In this document: positions 1 through 11,713 of the stretch, piece after piece
How positions within the stretch are numbered: the stretch's first letter is position 1
Layout of the letters: every line of letters starts with the position of its first letter
NCBI GenBank assembly: GCA_964017125.1
Contig: OZ024902.1
Span: 37,215,219 to 37,279,218 of the forward strand
Direction of reading: 5' to 3'
Source: Flabesymbios commensalis
Lineage: Eukaryota; Annelida; Polychaeta; Terebellida; Flabelligeridae
Length of the DNA: 64,000 bases
Made by a program: the position numbers and the translations under genes
Notes under the pieces: model-generated
What the model was told of the DNA's origin: nothing
What the model saw: only the letters and a program-made list of their open reading frames with translations
Databases searched by the model: none

Positions 1-1542
1 TCGTTATTGCTAATCTTCACCGCAGCAGCTCTGTGTAACTGTTTATAATGTTAGCCACAGTGCTGTGTCAATAAGGTTTCTTGCTCTTTCACTAAACCTA
101 TAAGTCATTGCTACCACAGTGATGTGGCAATAACGTTTCTCACTGTATCTATACACTTTAAATCTGTGCTGCCACAGTACTGTGGCAATAAGGGATCTTA
201 TTCTTTCTCTGCGCACATAAGTCCTTGCTATCACAGTGATGTGGCAATAACGTTTCTTACTGTATCTATACAGTTAAAATCTGTGCTGCCACATTACTTC
301 GTCAATAAGGTATCTTACTCTATCTCTACGCATAGAAGTCTTTGCTACCACAGTGCTGTGGCAATAACGTTTCCTACAGTTTCTATACATTTTAATCTTT
401 GCTGCCACATTGCTGTGGCAATAAGGTATCTTACTCTTTTTCTACACATGTACGTCATTGCTACAACAGTGCTGTGGGAATAACCCTTCTTACTGTCTCT
501 ATACACTTAAAATATGTGCTGCCACAGTACTTTGTCAATAAGGTATCTTACTCTTTCTCTACGCATAGAAGTCCTTGCAACCAAAGTACTGTGGCAATAA
601 CGTTTCTTACAGTTTCTATACATTTAAAATCTTTGCTGCCACATTGCTGTGGCAATAAGGTATCCTACTCTTTTTCTACACATATAAGTCATTGCTTCCA
701 CAGTGCTGTAGTATTAACTTTCCTTGCTGTCTCCATACACTTAAAATCTGTGCTGCCACAGTGCTGTGTCGATAAGGTATCTTACTCTTTTTCTATACAT
801 ATAAGTCATTCCTACCACAGTGCTGTGGCAATAACGTTCCTTACTGTGTCCATACACTTGAAATATGTGCTGCCACAGTACTTTGTCAATGATGTATCTT
901 ACTTTTTCTCTATGCATAGAAGTCCTTGCTACCACAGTGCTGTGGCAATAACGTTTCTTACAGTTTCTGTACATTTAAAATCTTTGCTGCCACATTGCTG
1001 TGGCAATAAGGTATCTTTCTCTTTCTCTACACATATAAGTCATTGCTACCACAGTGCTGTGGCAATAACGTTTATTACTGTCTCTATATACTTAAAATCT
1101 GTGCTGCCACAGTGCTGTGTCAATAAGGTGTCTTACTCTTTCTTTATACATAGCAGCCCTTGCTACCACAGTGATGTGGCACCAACGTTTCTTACTCTCT
1201 CTATACACTTAAAATCTGTGCTGCCACAGTGCTGTGTCAATAAGGTATCTTCCCCTTTCTCTACACATAGAAGACTTTGCTACCACAGAGATGTGGCAAT
1301 AACGGCTCTTACGGTCTCTATTTACTTAAAATCTGTGCTGCCACAGTGCTGTGTCAATAAGGTATCTTACTCTTTTTCTATACATATAAGTCCTTGCTAC
1401 CACAGTGCTGTGGCGATAACGTTTCTTACTGTCTCTATACACTTACAATATGTGCTGCCACAGTACTTTGTCAATAAGGTATCTTACTCTTTCTCTACGC
1501 ATAGAAGTCATTGCTACCACAGTGCTGTGGCAATAACGTTTC
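1..1542 (+). repeat. 117-bp dimeric minisatellite, left arm part 1
   Basis: Tandem units of about 58-59 bp alternate in two types, giving a 117-bp dimer. Each junction carries a palindromic core such as CCACAGTGCTGTGG or CCACAGTACTGTGG. One half continues CAATAACGTTTCTTACTGT, the other CAATAAGGTATCTTACTCT. Because 117 is divisible by three, a long open frame (399-1562) runs through the array with a 39-residue repeat; this is an effect of unit length. The array starts before the window. Confidence 0.93.
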
Positions 1543-1545
1543 TTA

Positions 1546-2551
1546 TGCTACGTTTACACTAGGTTCCCGGCGGCCACGTTTCAGGCCACGGTGGAGAAAA
1601 CGGGATGGACGTGGGGCAACGCAGGGCGGCGGGTGGACAAACTTGGGATGCCGTGATTGCCGTGACTGCCATGCCAGATTTTAAAACTGTCAAAAAATTT
1701 GCCACGGCAGTCACGGTACGGATCAGAAACCTAGCAGGCCGTAGTAAAACGGGGTTAACCCAACAAAACGTGACAGTGCGTAATAAGCGGCAACAGAACT
1801 TTGAGACGGTCCGTAGTGGGACTTGAATCATGTTTCTGGGACTTTTCCGTGATTTTGAAAATCGGTCTTTGGTCATTTATTCTCTATCGATTAAATATTA
1901 ACAGCCTGATTCTGACTCGTGATAGGTCCCTGAACAGCATGATACCACTTAATGAGAGTCCTGGGGATATTTTCAATCACAAATCATAACTTTAAAAGTG
2001 CATATAGTTAAAATATGTATTTTTTGTCATTTTTTTGGACGCCATCTCGAATTACACCAAAAATATTGTAATTTAAAAACAGTTTTAACATATTTCTTGA
2101 CCTATTAAATGTAATATTAATCACCACAATCTTCTTCCAAATTGAATAAGAGGCAAGATATATTCAAACGCGCTCCAAAGCTGTCCGGTGTCCACGTTTC
2201 ATCCGCAGAGAGTCTTGAGAGAATGTGAAAGACGTGTCAGTCCTTGGTTAGAACGTGAGAAACGAGAGGAGCCACATCAGACCGAGACGGCAAAAAAGGA
2301 GGCAACGTGCTGGCATTCGTTATAGATCGGGAGCCGAACGGGCCGAACCGTACCACGCCTTTGAGCATCCGGACTAGACCACCTGCGACCCTTCACGGTC
2401 CGTCCCGCATACCGTGAGAGGCCGTGAGAGATCAATAGAAAACGTAGCAAGACCTAATAAAATTTGAAAAAGGGCCAAAATCCCATGGTGCACTACGTTT
2501 CGGGCAAACGTGGCCGCCGTGGCCACCGGGATCCATAATGTAAACCTAGCA
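1546..2551. mobile_element. PIF/Harbinger-like non-autonomous DNA transposon
   Basis: A 1,006-bp insertion in the minisatellite. The left end begins TGCTACGTTTACACTA and the right end, read inward, TGCTAGGTTTACATTA; both continue into CCCGG and GGCCACG blocks. It is flanked by TTA (1543-1545 and 2552-2554), the 3-bp TWA duplication typical of PIF/Harbinger. Neighbouring array units read TTTCTTACAGTTTC without a break and serve as an empty site. No transposase frame is present, so it would depend on an enzyme supplied in trans. The superfamily is inferred from the duplication alone. Confidence 0.8.
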
Positions 2552-3420
2552 TTACAGTTTCTATACATTTGAAATCTTTGCTGCCACATTGCTGTGACAA
2601 TAAGGTATCTTACTCTTTTCCTATACATATAGATCCTTGCTACCACAGTGCTGTGGCAATAACGTTCCAACTGTCTCTATACACTTAAAATCTGTGCTGC
2701 CACATTGCTGTGGCAATAACGTTTCTTATTGTCTCTATACACCTAAAAATCTCTTTGTTGCCGCAGCTCCGTTTTAATAATCTTATTCTTTCTCCATACA
2801 TAGAAATTCTTGCTACCACAGAGCTGTGGCAATAACGTTCCTTACCAATATACACATGATACAAATCCTTGCTACCACAGTGCTATGTAAAAAAAGGTTT
2901 CTCAGCGCCCATTGCCACCTAAAAGTACTTTTTACCACTCATTTTGTACACCTTAAAGTCTTTCATACCCCACTGATGCCGTCTACACATACCAGAGTCC
3001 TTGCTAGCACAGTGCTCTGTCAATGAAGTTTCTTACTGTCTCAATACATTTAAAAATATTTGCTGCTAGAGTGCTGTGTGAATACGGTCTCCTATTTTTC
3101 TGAACTCAGAAGTACTTGCTACCATAGTGCAGTTGCAATAATGTTTTTTATTGTCTCAACACACTCTCAAATATTTGCTGCCACAGTGTTGTTTTAATAT
3201 GGTTTGTGACTGCCCATGTAGGCCTACATCTGCAAGTCAAGTCTACATCTACATTCATATGTCAATGAGATTTATTACTGTATCTATGCACTTACAAGTC
3301 ATTGGTGCCACAGTACTGTGTCAATCAGATTTGTTGTCCTTGCTACCACAGTCATGTGTCAATAAGGTTGATTACTGTCTCTATGTACTTGCAAATCATC
3401 GCTGACACAGTTCTGTCACT
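2552..3420 (+). repeat. Minisatellite left arm part 2, increasingly degenerate
   Basis: The array resumes exactly after the transposon with CAGTTTCTATACATTTG and decays rightward. Cores become variants such as CCGCAGCTCCG or CCACAGTGTTG, and spacing varies. The gradient suggests that older units lie at this edge, away from the homogenised units at 1-1542. Confidence 0.8.
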
Positions 3421-3619
3421 GCTACCATGAAATTGGCGAATATATGGCTACAAAAAAATCGGCGTAGAGGGAATAATTTTGCATGGTGTGACAGTAGTTG
3501 TTGACAAATAAGGGGGATCTCACCGGCCTTGAGACTATTTGGCGATGTTGACAAATTTGCGAAATTTTTGAAATCTTTACCAAACATTCACCAAATTTAC
3601 CCAAACGTTTTCTTCTTTC
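3421..3619. other. Unexplained 200-bp segment inside the decayed array
   Basis: This stretch lacks the minisatellite cores, which resume at about 3640. ATTGGCGAA near the left and TTCGCCAAA near the right are loosely inverted, so a small inserted element is possible, but I could not define ends or a target duplication. Confidence 0.3.
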
Positions 3620-3990
3620 GCCAAACCTTCTCTATTCACCTTGCTATCACAATACAGTGGCAATGATGTTTATTGTACTTTCTTTACACTTACAACTCAT
3701 TTCCACCACAATGTTGTTTAAGCAAGCCTATGGCTTCTTATTATCTATACACTTACAAGTCCTTGTTACCACTGTGCGGTGTTTCTCTAAACTTACAAGA
3801 CATATTCTGCCACAGCTCTGTGTCAATAAGGTTGACGTTTCGTATGGTATATTTACACGTACCAATCCTCTATGCCACTGTCATGTCACTAACTTTTCTT
3901 ACCACCCCTTGACACCCAGACGTTCTATGCTATCACAGTACAGCTTCAGTGTCTTTACCGTTTGAATTCCTTGTTATCATAGTGCTCTGC
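3620..3990 (+). repeat. Minisatellite left arm part 3 (decayed)
   Basis: Scattered units remain recognisable through words such as CTTACAAGTCCTTG, CACAGCTCTGTGTCAATAAG and CTATCACAGTACAG. Homology fades by about 3990. Confidence 0.6.
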
Positions 3991-5284
3991 CCTACCATAT
4001 CCCAACTTAAAGACGTAGCAACATTTATTATTATTATGGAAAAGAAAAAAAACAGTTTCATTAAAAAATATATTTATTTATTGGTTGTTAAAACACTATA
4101 ATATGCCTACGCCGTTAAACTGAGCTGCCCCAACTATCATAGTCTGAAGTGGCTGGTGATTATTTCAGCATTCTGAAAAGACATAGAAACAAAATTGCAC
4201 ATATTTAAATATTAGTGAATAAAAATGTAAAAAACATGAAAGTTATTGTGTCTACAAACAAGCAAAAATTGGCCATTTTATGTGATAAATCATTCAGACA
4301 TTTTTATTCTTCTCTACATGAAAATCTGGCTAAGGAAATGTTAACGCCGATGTCGACGCCGCCCCCGACAATGACGCCGAACTTCAGTGGCAAAAGTCCA
4401 CATTAAAAAAGGGCGGGCTAAGTGATCCTAGCCTGAACTGGCTGGTGTATATTTTATCATTCGGAAAATACATGTATATGTATATTAAATAGTAATTTTA
4501 TTTTGAAAAGACATGTATTTGTATTTCAACATTGGGTATTGAAAATCTATACAAAATAAAATTTGATGGCATAGGTATGATTGTACATTTAATTTCCAAT
4601 ACTATAACCTGGAAAATGTCATACCATCAAAACAAAACACCACAGCTTGAACTTTTGTCTTGTTGACAGCTGGTAAGAGTTTTTGTGCTCCATTTATATG
4701 ACTTGTTCTCTGTTCTTGCTTTTTGACTGCCTAAAACATAACCACATACATGTATTGTGTTTGAATTGTAGCAATTCTACTATTGGTTGATTTGTTCAAC
4801 CAGATTCAGACCTATTTCATTAGTAAAAAACAATTTCGGCTATTAAAATTGAAGTATACTTAGGAATGTAAATATACTTAGGAATATAAAAGTAGCGCTA
4901 GTAAATTCCACGATGACATTTAATTGTTTAGCTAAAATGATTACAGAGTATACAACTGTATAACCTATATGCATTTGCTTTCACAACCTTGCATTTATTT
5001 TACACACCTTCGTTTAGTAACAATTTGTATTTCTTTTTCATTTCCCCCTCTCATGAAATCATTGACTCCTATCGTGGTCTGTTTGGTAGGCTATCAGCCA
5101 CCAGTAGCACACACGGGCTACCAATTGGAACGTGTTTCATAAAATGTTTGTCGCTGATGCCACATCAGGATAAAATCATACTGAGCAAACAAAACCTGAA
5201 AAAAACAACATAATACTTTAGGCTAATGGATCATAAAACACAAATGTATGTACATTCTGTCTATGGCGCCACGCAATTCAGCAA
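3991..5284. other. AT-rich spacer between the two opposed arms
   Basis: No gene recognised. Two short similar segments occur at about 4138-4185 and 4428-4475 (both hold CTGGCTGGTG followed by an ATTCTGAAAA or ATTCGGAAAA word), probably an old duplication. A GC-rich patch at 4345-4385 is too short to interpret. Confidence 0.4.
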
Positions 5285-6474
5285 GTGTCTTTTAGTATGT
5301 GGACAAGATGAAAAGTAGGTAGTAATTGTTTTTGACACAGCAATGTGGCAGTAAGGACTTGTACATGTAGAGGGGTAGTAATAACCTTTATTGACACAGC
5401 ACTGTGACAGCAAGGACTTGTACACGTAGAGGGGTAGTCGGAACCCTTATTGACACAGCATTGTGGCAGTAAAGACTTGTACAAGTAGAGGGGTAGTAAT
5501 AACCCTTATTGACACAGCACTGTGGCAGCAAGGATTTGTACATGTAGAGGGGTAGTAATAACCCTTATTGACACAGCACTGTGGCAGCAAGGACTTGTAC
5601 ATGTAGAGGGGTTGTCGAAACTCTTATTGACACAGCACTGTGGCAGTAAGGACTTGTACATGTAGAGGAGTAGTAAAAACAATTATTTACACAGCACTGT
5701 GGCAGCAAGGACTTGTACATGTAAAGGGGTCGTAAAAAACCTTATTGACACAGCACTGTGGCAGAAAGGACTTGTACATTTAGAGGAGTAGTAAAAACCA
5801 TTATTGACACAGAACTGTGGCAGTAAGGACTTGTACATGTAGAGGGGTAGTAAAAAACCTTATTGACACAACACTGTGGCAATAAAGCTTTATACATGTA
5901 GAGGTGTAGAAGGAACCCTTATTGACACAGCACTGTGCCAGCAAGGACTTGTACAAGTAGAGGGGTAGTCGTAACCCTTAATGACACAGCATTGTGGCAG
6001 TAAGGACTTGTACATGTAGAGGGGTAGTAATAACCCTTATTGACACAGCACTGTGGCATAAAAGACTTGTACATGTAAAGGAGTAGTAAAAACCATTATT
6101 GACACAGCACTGTGGCAGCAAGGACTTGTACATGTAAAGGGGTAGTAAAAACATTATTGACACAGCACTGTGGCAGTAAGGACTTGTACATGTAGAGGAG
6201 TAGTAAAAACCATTATTGACACAGCACTGTGGCAGCAAGGACTTGACATGTATAGGGGTGGTAAAAAACCTTATTGACACAGAACTGTGGCACTAAGGAC
6301 TTGTACATGTAGAGGGGTAGTAAAAAACCTTAATGACACAGCACTGTGACAATAAAAATTTATACATGTAGAGGGGTAGAAGGAACCCTTATTGACACAG
6401 CACTGTGCCAGCAAGGACTTTTACATGTAGAGGGGTAGTACAAAACCGTATTGACACAGCACTGTGGCCTTGGA
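5285..6474 (-). repeat. 59-bp minisatellite, right arm in opposite orientation
   Basis: About 20 units of 59 bp, each with TTGACACAGCACTGTGGCAG followed by a variant of AAGGACTTGTACATGTAGAG. The reverse complement of the array at 1-1542 gives matching words (TTGACACAGCACTGTGGC, AGCAAGGACTTATATGTGTA), so this is the same family inverted. Here the repeat is monomeric rather than dimeric. Short open frames inside it are repeat effects. Confidence 0.92.
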
Positions 6475-8200
6475 TAAACATAGTCAAGTCTAACGCGACT
6501 TGGGTTTTCAAGAGCAGCTCATATATAGTCACACATTATGGCAGAATGTGTACACATAGGGCCTAGGCCTACAATATAAGACATGATTGACTAAAGGTAT
6601 CACATTACTTACTTGATGGTGTCACCGATTTACACAAACTCATGCTTCTTCCCATAATTCCATATTGTCTCGCTCGATAATGTCCAAGATAGAACATTTG
6701 CGGCAGCCGAAAATTCACTTGAGGCCGTTTTAAATGCTTCCTAATTGACGGACGTCTTTCCGAACAACATGGCGACGGTGTAATGGCGGCAATCCACTCA
6801 GCCCTGCCACTTCACATGCGAAAATGTGTGATGGCCTCCGATTGGTTTGGTGAAAATAACGATTCGCTCTGCTATTGCCACAGTACTGTGGCAATAGACA
6901 CTTCCTTAATTAAATTCGCAAAATAAATTTCTTAATAAAGAAGGTAGGCATAATATGTTAACAAATGTCGCTCTTTAATATCCATTGGTAGGTTGCAGTC
7001 TTGCAGACTATCCAATATTTGAGAGGTTTTTTTCATCAGATGTGCATAGAATGAATGTGACTTTATGTTACCTTTTGTGGCAATATCGTGACACAAGGAC
7101 GTCGTAACTATGCTCTTTATTCTCTTTATAAAATATATAGCGGTCGATTTATTATACATCGTACCATACCTAGACAGCATTACACACTTCTTTAACCATT
7201 TAAATATATTGAAGGGCTGTATGCTAAACTATAATTATCAGAATCTGGGACAGTCTAAATTTTAAATTCGGTGTCAGCATGTTTCAATACATAACCGAAC
7301 CAAATCCAAATGAGCCACCACATGATATTCATGAGCGGCCATTTCGAGCTTGTGCAAATAAGATTATTATAAAAACATTCTTTCCAATCTTAAACACTGT
7401 TAAATGTACCACCAGCCCACCACTCCGTTTTTTGGAATAGATGTGAAAAAATATCATTTTGCCTGGTAGTAAATGTTATTTCATGTTGTTAAATTATTAT
7501 TAGGCCTTAACTAAAAAAATGGCAATAAATCTTGAAAATCAATAACTGTTGGCTCACCTGATATAGCTTGACATTGTGACAACAATGTATAACACTATTT
7601 GGTGGACTACTTTCTTTGATAGGCCGATTAAAGGCTGATGTCAACAGTATTATGACTTCGATTTTATTTTTAGTGGCGGCCATTTTGTATTCATGCAAAT
7701 GAAATAATATAAGAAACTGTTTTTGCAATTGCACACACATCTAGAGAGTGGCCATGATTTTACCATATCTGTAAAGTATTGCATAGTAGGAATATATGTT
7801 CAAAACCAGAGAAAAATGTTAATTTTATGTTGACATTGAACTATAAATTCACCCTTCAAGGTCATCAAATAATTTATGTTGGTTTATTGTATCATGTCCC
7901 TGTAAGAAATGAAGTCATACAAATCGGCCGTGTATTTATGTTACTAGAGACCTTATATAGAGGAGCTTGGTAAAACATTTTGGCTGTTCTCTCGTAGTTC
8001 CAGGTCAAGTACAATAATTGCAAGGTTTATCTCATACCAGGAACAAAGGAGAAGCGTAGTGGGAAACTGCGCACGCTATTTGTCGCCATATTATGAAAAC
8101 GAATAGATTAAAATCAATATTTTATGCGCGACGACTGTTCGAATAATTGGTCTGGGGAAATAAAAAAAATGTTTTGTTTTAATTATGTGGACATATGAGA
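6475..8200. other. Mostly unique sequence, no gene identified
   Basis: Contains a GC-richer patch at about 6700-6840 with ATGGCGACGG and ATGGCGGCAATCC words, which could be a promoter or 5' exon, but no supported coding frame follows. Two similar words, GGCCATTTCGAGCTTGTGCA (7338) and GGCCATTTTGTATTCATGCA (7678), suggest an old duplication of about 340 bp spacing. Confidence 0.35.
6872..6897. repeat. Solo 26-bp perfect palindrome matching the minisatellite core
   Basis: Each half is CTATTGCCACAGT, with no central spacer. It is the core of the minisatellite at 1-3990 and 5285-6474 extended to full symmetry, standing alone about 400 bp beyond the right arm. Confidence 0.85.
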
Positions 8201-8402
8201 CCACATTCATCACCACATTCATCACCACATTCATCACCACATTCAACACTACACCAATATATTCATTACCACACGCAGCACCACATGCATCACTATACAC
8301 CAATATATTCATTACCAAGTACATCACCACATTCATTACCACATTCATCACTACACCAATATATTCATTACCATTCATCACCACATTCATCACCACATCA
8401 AT
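8201..8402 (+). repeat. 12-bp minisatellite (CCACATTCATCA)n
   Basis: Perfect 12-bp units at the start become variants that include CTACACCAATATATTCATTA blocks recurring three times, so there is a longer unit over the 12-bp one. Reading frames through it are artefacts. Confidence 0.9.
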
Positions 8403-8672
8403 ATAATGTGCGATTTTCAGCAATGAAATTACTAGGTATATAACCCTTTTATGTAATTGTATTTTATTATAAAGGTCCTAGGTTTTTAAAGCTAGCCTTA
8501 AAGGATTGCACAATTATGTTATTGTTCCATTATGTTATGTTGTTTCATTTTCCGGTGACCCTAGATACAAAGGAATAGAATCAAGAAAAGAATCAGAGTC
8601 GATTTTTCCTGGTCATTCACTCAGGCCTTCGAAAGGCAGGCAGGTCAGACAGTGACCAGTATTACTCCTTAA

Positions 8673-8902
8673 CCCTTTAACTGTCGGTGCCGCATATATT
8701 CTCTTTTTATGTGGTTATTACCACATTACATATCAGCTTTTAAACATGTAAACGTGACATCAATCAGCGAGATTTGAAAAATGTCAACCTCTATTTTGTC
8801 AAATCTGAATAATTTTCACTCACTTGAAGTTGTGGATCGCGTCAGCGAGACACAACTTCAAGTGGGTGAAAATTCCAATTGAATAATTTGGCGGCTAAAG
8901 GG
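8673..8902 (+). mobile_element. TTAA MITE family A with central hairpin (repeated in each 3-kb unit)
   Basis: Begins CCCTTTAACTGTCGGTGCC after TTAA (8669-8672) and ends GGCGGCTAAAGGG before CTAA, a decayed TTAA. The centre is a long hairpin: arms CACTTGAAGTTGTG and CACAACTTCAAGTG around an inner TCGCG/CGAG stem. Copies with the same ends lie at 11767-11996, 14861-15090, 25629-25876, 37828-38065 and 56432-57043. TTAA duplications are typical of piggyBac and Kolobok elements. There is no coding capacity. Confidence 0.85.
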
Positions 8903-9035
8903 CTAAAGCGCTGAAATATTTTTTATATAAATCATAGAGACCACTTTTTTTAACTTGAAATCATCGTCTTATTGAGCTCTTACCGCCTCATTTGAATACC
9001 TATGTTATGGATTTACAGTCCTGATAAAAATAAAA
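8903..9035 (+). mobile_element. Left part of a TTAA MITE family B (truncated)
   Basis: Begins CTAAAGCGCTGAAATA and continues through CATAGAGACC, ACTTGAAATCATCGTCTTAT and CATTTGAATACCTATGTTAT, matching the left halves of copies at 26368 and 26790. The right half with its hairpin is missing. It directly abuts family A, as though A landed in the TTAA inside B's terminal repeat. Confidence 0.65.
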
Positions 9036-10101
9036 GATCAGAAAAAACAAGTAAATTAGTTTTCTACCTCTCAAGTTTGGGCCACGATTCCACTTCGTAA
9101 CGGGTGTATGTTTTATTTCCAGAATTCATTATTGCTATGATTTTTTTGCTCAATTTAAATGTTTGAATAACAATCACTCAGAGGCTATGTAAGGTAGCTT
9201 TCACGTTAACAATATCAATATGTATTGGGCTGCTATGTAGTAAAACAATCTTGTTGAGTATTTTGTTTCTTATACAAAATATTGGCGTTTTAAGAATATA
9301 TACTCTCCATCTGAATTACCATAGCATTATGGAGTGATCCATGTTAACCTGTTTAGGCTAAAATCAGTATTTGAAAAAAAAACATAGCTGGTATATAGTG
9401 GGTAGATGTAATAATTTGTGATGCAGTGATATTTTAGAAACTTTTTGACAATGCAACCTAAGCTATGCAACCTAAGCTATAAACGCTAATGGCATAATTT
9501 AGCCACCCAAAATTATTATTCACTTGTCAATCTTTTTTGCTTTGCTTCGCATGATTGTAGGCGAATACTAGCAAAGAGTAGTCTTCAAACGCTATAATGT
9601 AGTTGGCGATTGTCCTCACAGTGTAATTGAAACTCCTGTGCGATTCATCGTGTTAATTAGCAATTACAACGAGGGTTTGTATGGCCGTGGTGAGCCTTAT
9701 TGTGTTTGCCTACACTTGGCTAGTGCCGGTGATCGGCAACATAATCAAGCATACTCACCTCGTACGTGGGACATCGTGATTCCATTGCTCTTCGGTTTGG
9801 CTGACCATTTCAATATTATGCACTGCTGCCGGGGACTCACATGCTCGACAGAACATCCTTTTCAAATCACAATGTTTGATCAGTGTTCAGCATTTAGCCA
9901 ACTGTGATCCTTAAAATCTCATGCACCAGGATTTACTAAAGGATCAATACCTATCATCATTCTTCTTGATGAAGCCTCGGGCGACACGGTGTTTGTGGTG
10001 CCCTCTCTCCCACGAGATATATCTGGGTAATGGTCCAAGGCAAATACTGCTCCTTCGGCTAGAAGGTGATGATTACATTTGGTGTCAATCTTCTGATGGC
10101 T

Positions 10102-10205
10102 ACCCAGCAGACACGAGGCATTGACCCAATGTCGGATCATTGTTGGTCCAGCGTCGAAGACGATGGGCCAACAATGACCCAACATTTGGTCAATGTCTCG
10201 CTGGT
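10102..10205. mobile_element. Small CCCAGC-type MITE (family D)
   Basis: Starts ACCCAGCAGACACG and ends with CTCGCTGGTA; the centre reads GGTCCAGCGTCGAAGACG followed by ATGGGCCAACAATG, which folds on itself. Copies also occupy the same place in the other two 3-kb units (13196-13299 and 16290-16393). A degenerate partial copy follows at 10230-10275. Confidence 0.7.
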
Positions 10206-10428
10206 AGTTGTTGCTTGTCAAGAGAGCAGTCAAGGTTGGTTCAATGTTGGTCTAGCGTCGCAGACGGTGGTGATTACATTTGGTGTCAATTTTCTGATGG
10301 TTAGTTGTTGCTGGTCAGAGAGTTATCTAGATTGAACCTTCGTTCATCATGTAGGTTTTCATAGTGTGTGATAAATCAGCCGATTTTCAAGAAGACAGCA
10401 GAAACACCATTCTCATTTAACACAATAA

Positions 10429-11245
10429 AGTAAGTTACTTATTCCTTATTCCTTTTTCAACAAAGAATAAATATTAGTTATTTATTTCCTATTCGAACGA
10501 AAAAAGGAATAAGTAGCAGCTACTTATTCCTTATTCGAACGAATAAGGAATAAGTAACATAACCGTATTCTTTATCGGAACCAAAAAGGACCTGTTTACG
10601 TATTCCTTATTCGTATTTGGATAAACATACAAACAGTATTCAAAGTACATTGGCTTGTTCAGATTTGAATAAGGGATATACAACTGGTAATTTATTCCTT
10701 GTTCACGTTTACATAAGTAACTGTTACTTATACAGTGAAAAACACTTAAAATACGAAAACAGATCTAGAATGTGCTCAAACACGACAAAAGACGTCCACA
10801 TTCTTGTATTTGAGGAGATAAATGAGTAAAACACCAATCTGATCGCACAAAGACTAGTACATGTCTAATAACTTATTCGCTTTTGCTTAAAGAATAAGTA
10901 ACTGGTTACTTATTCCTTATTCGCGTTTGAATAAGTAGCTGCTACTTTTACGTTAGAAAACACGTAAAAATACCAAAACACATCTAGAATACAATAAAAC
11001 TCGACAAAAGACGTTCATATACATTTGCTTCTTTTATTTTTGTTTCGTTTTTAGTGTTACTTATTTAAATTCGAATGAGGAATACGTAACCAGTTAATTG
11101 GTTATTCCTTATTGGTTCCAATAAAGAATATGTTTATGATACTTATACCTTATTCGGTACAATCAGGAATAAGTAGCTGTTATTTATACCTTATTAAATA
11201 AGGAATAAGAAATATGGAATAAGTAACTAACTTATTGACGTTCCA
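10429..11245. repeat. Cluster of GGAATAAG / CTTATTCC palindromic words
   Basis: More than a dozen dispersed copies of TTACTTATTCCTTATTCG and its complement occur, several head to head (for example around 10528-10557). Spacing is irregular, so this is not a simple tandem array. The same segment is present in all three 3-kb units. Confidence 0.7.
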
Positions 11246-11357
11246 CATTTATATCTTTTCAGATTTAACATTCTTGTTTTATTTGGCTCTCACCCTCCGG
11301 TCGGTAACGGCACCAAATTAATCACGGGATCAAAGTACAGAATAAACAGGTAAGGGT

Positions 11358-11480
11358 CCAGCCGTTTTTAAATGGCCGCCCATTTAAAAACGACCGTGCG
11401 TTTATAAGCACTCACAGCGCACTTCCGGCGAGTGTTTATAAACACCCGGGCGTTTATAAACGGTCGGCCATTATGACTGG
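11358..11480. mobile_element. Inverted-repeat element (family E)
   Basis: Ends CCAGCCGTTTTTAAATGGCC and, inverted, CCAGTCATAATGGCCG. The interior has nested fold-backs (TTTTTAAATGG/CCATTTAAAAA and GTTTATAAAC words). Further copies lie at 14452-14574, 17546-17668 and, in reverse orientation, 18295-18385. Confidence 0.65.
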
Positions 11481-11713
11481 TTAACTGTACATTTTATTCC
11501 ATCATATCGGGTATTTTCTTTTAATTATACCAAATTTGGTATAATTTATCAATTAACACAACACATACATACTTCGTAATGAACTTGCGAAGTAGAATCT
11601 GTGAAATACTATGCTTTAATTGGTAAAAATCGCCGAAATTTGCTTTTCTGACCACTAACCCCCACCTCCTTAAAATGTCATTGCTAACAAATGTATACGT
11701 TGAAGGTACAATC

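Larger units (their letters stand above)
8620..11713. repeat. Tandem 3,094-bp unit, copy 1 of 3
   Basis: The unit begins CTCAGGCCTTCGAAAGGCAG and ends TTGAAGGTACAATC. By eye it is essentially identical to the next two copies. It is a mosaic: a TTAA MITE (8673-8902), a related MITE fragment, unique sequence, a CCCAGC-type MITE (10102-10205), a stretch rich in GGAATAAG palindromes (10429-11245) and another inverted-repeat element (11358-11480). An open frame of 89 codons at 9638-9907 matches nothing I recognise; I do not claim it as a gene. Confidence 0.95.

Noticed and set aside
399-1562. Open frame of 387 codons with a 39-residue repeat
   Set aside because: The 117-bp repeat unit is divisible by three, so any unit without stops gives a long frame. 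It reads across the transposon boundary at 1546, and the cores are palindromic DNA rather than a protein-like pattern.
5285-6474. CRISPR-like look of regularly spaced palindromic repeats
   Set aside because: The sequence between palindromes is itself repeated, not unique spacers, and the setting is eukaryotic.
9638-9907. 89-codon frame repeated in each 3,094-bp unit
   Set aside because: It appears three times only because the unit is triplicated; no recognised domain, and the neighbouring frames overlap MITEs.
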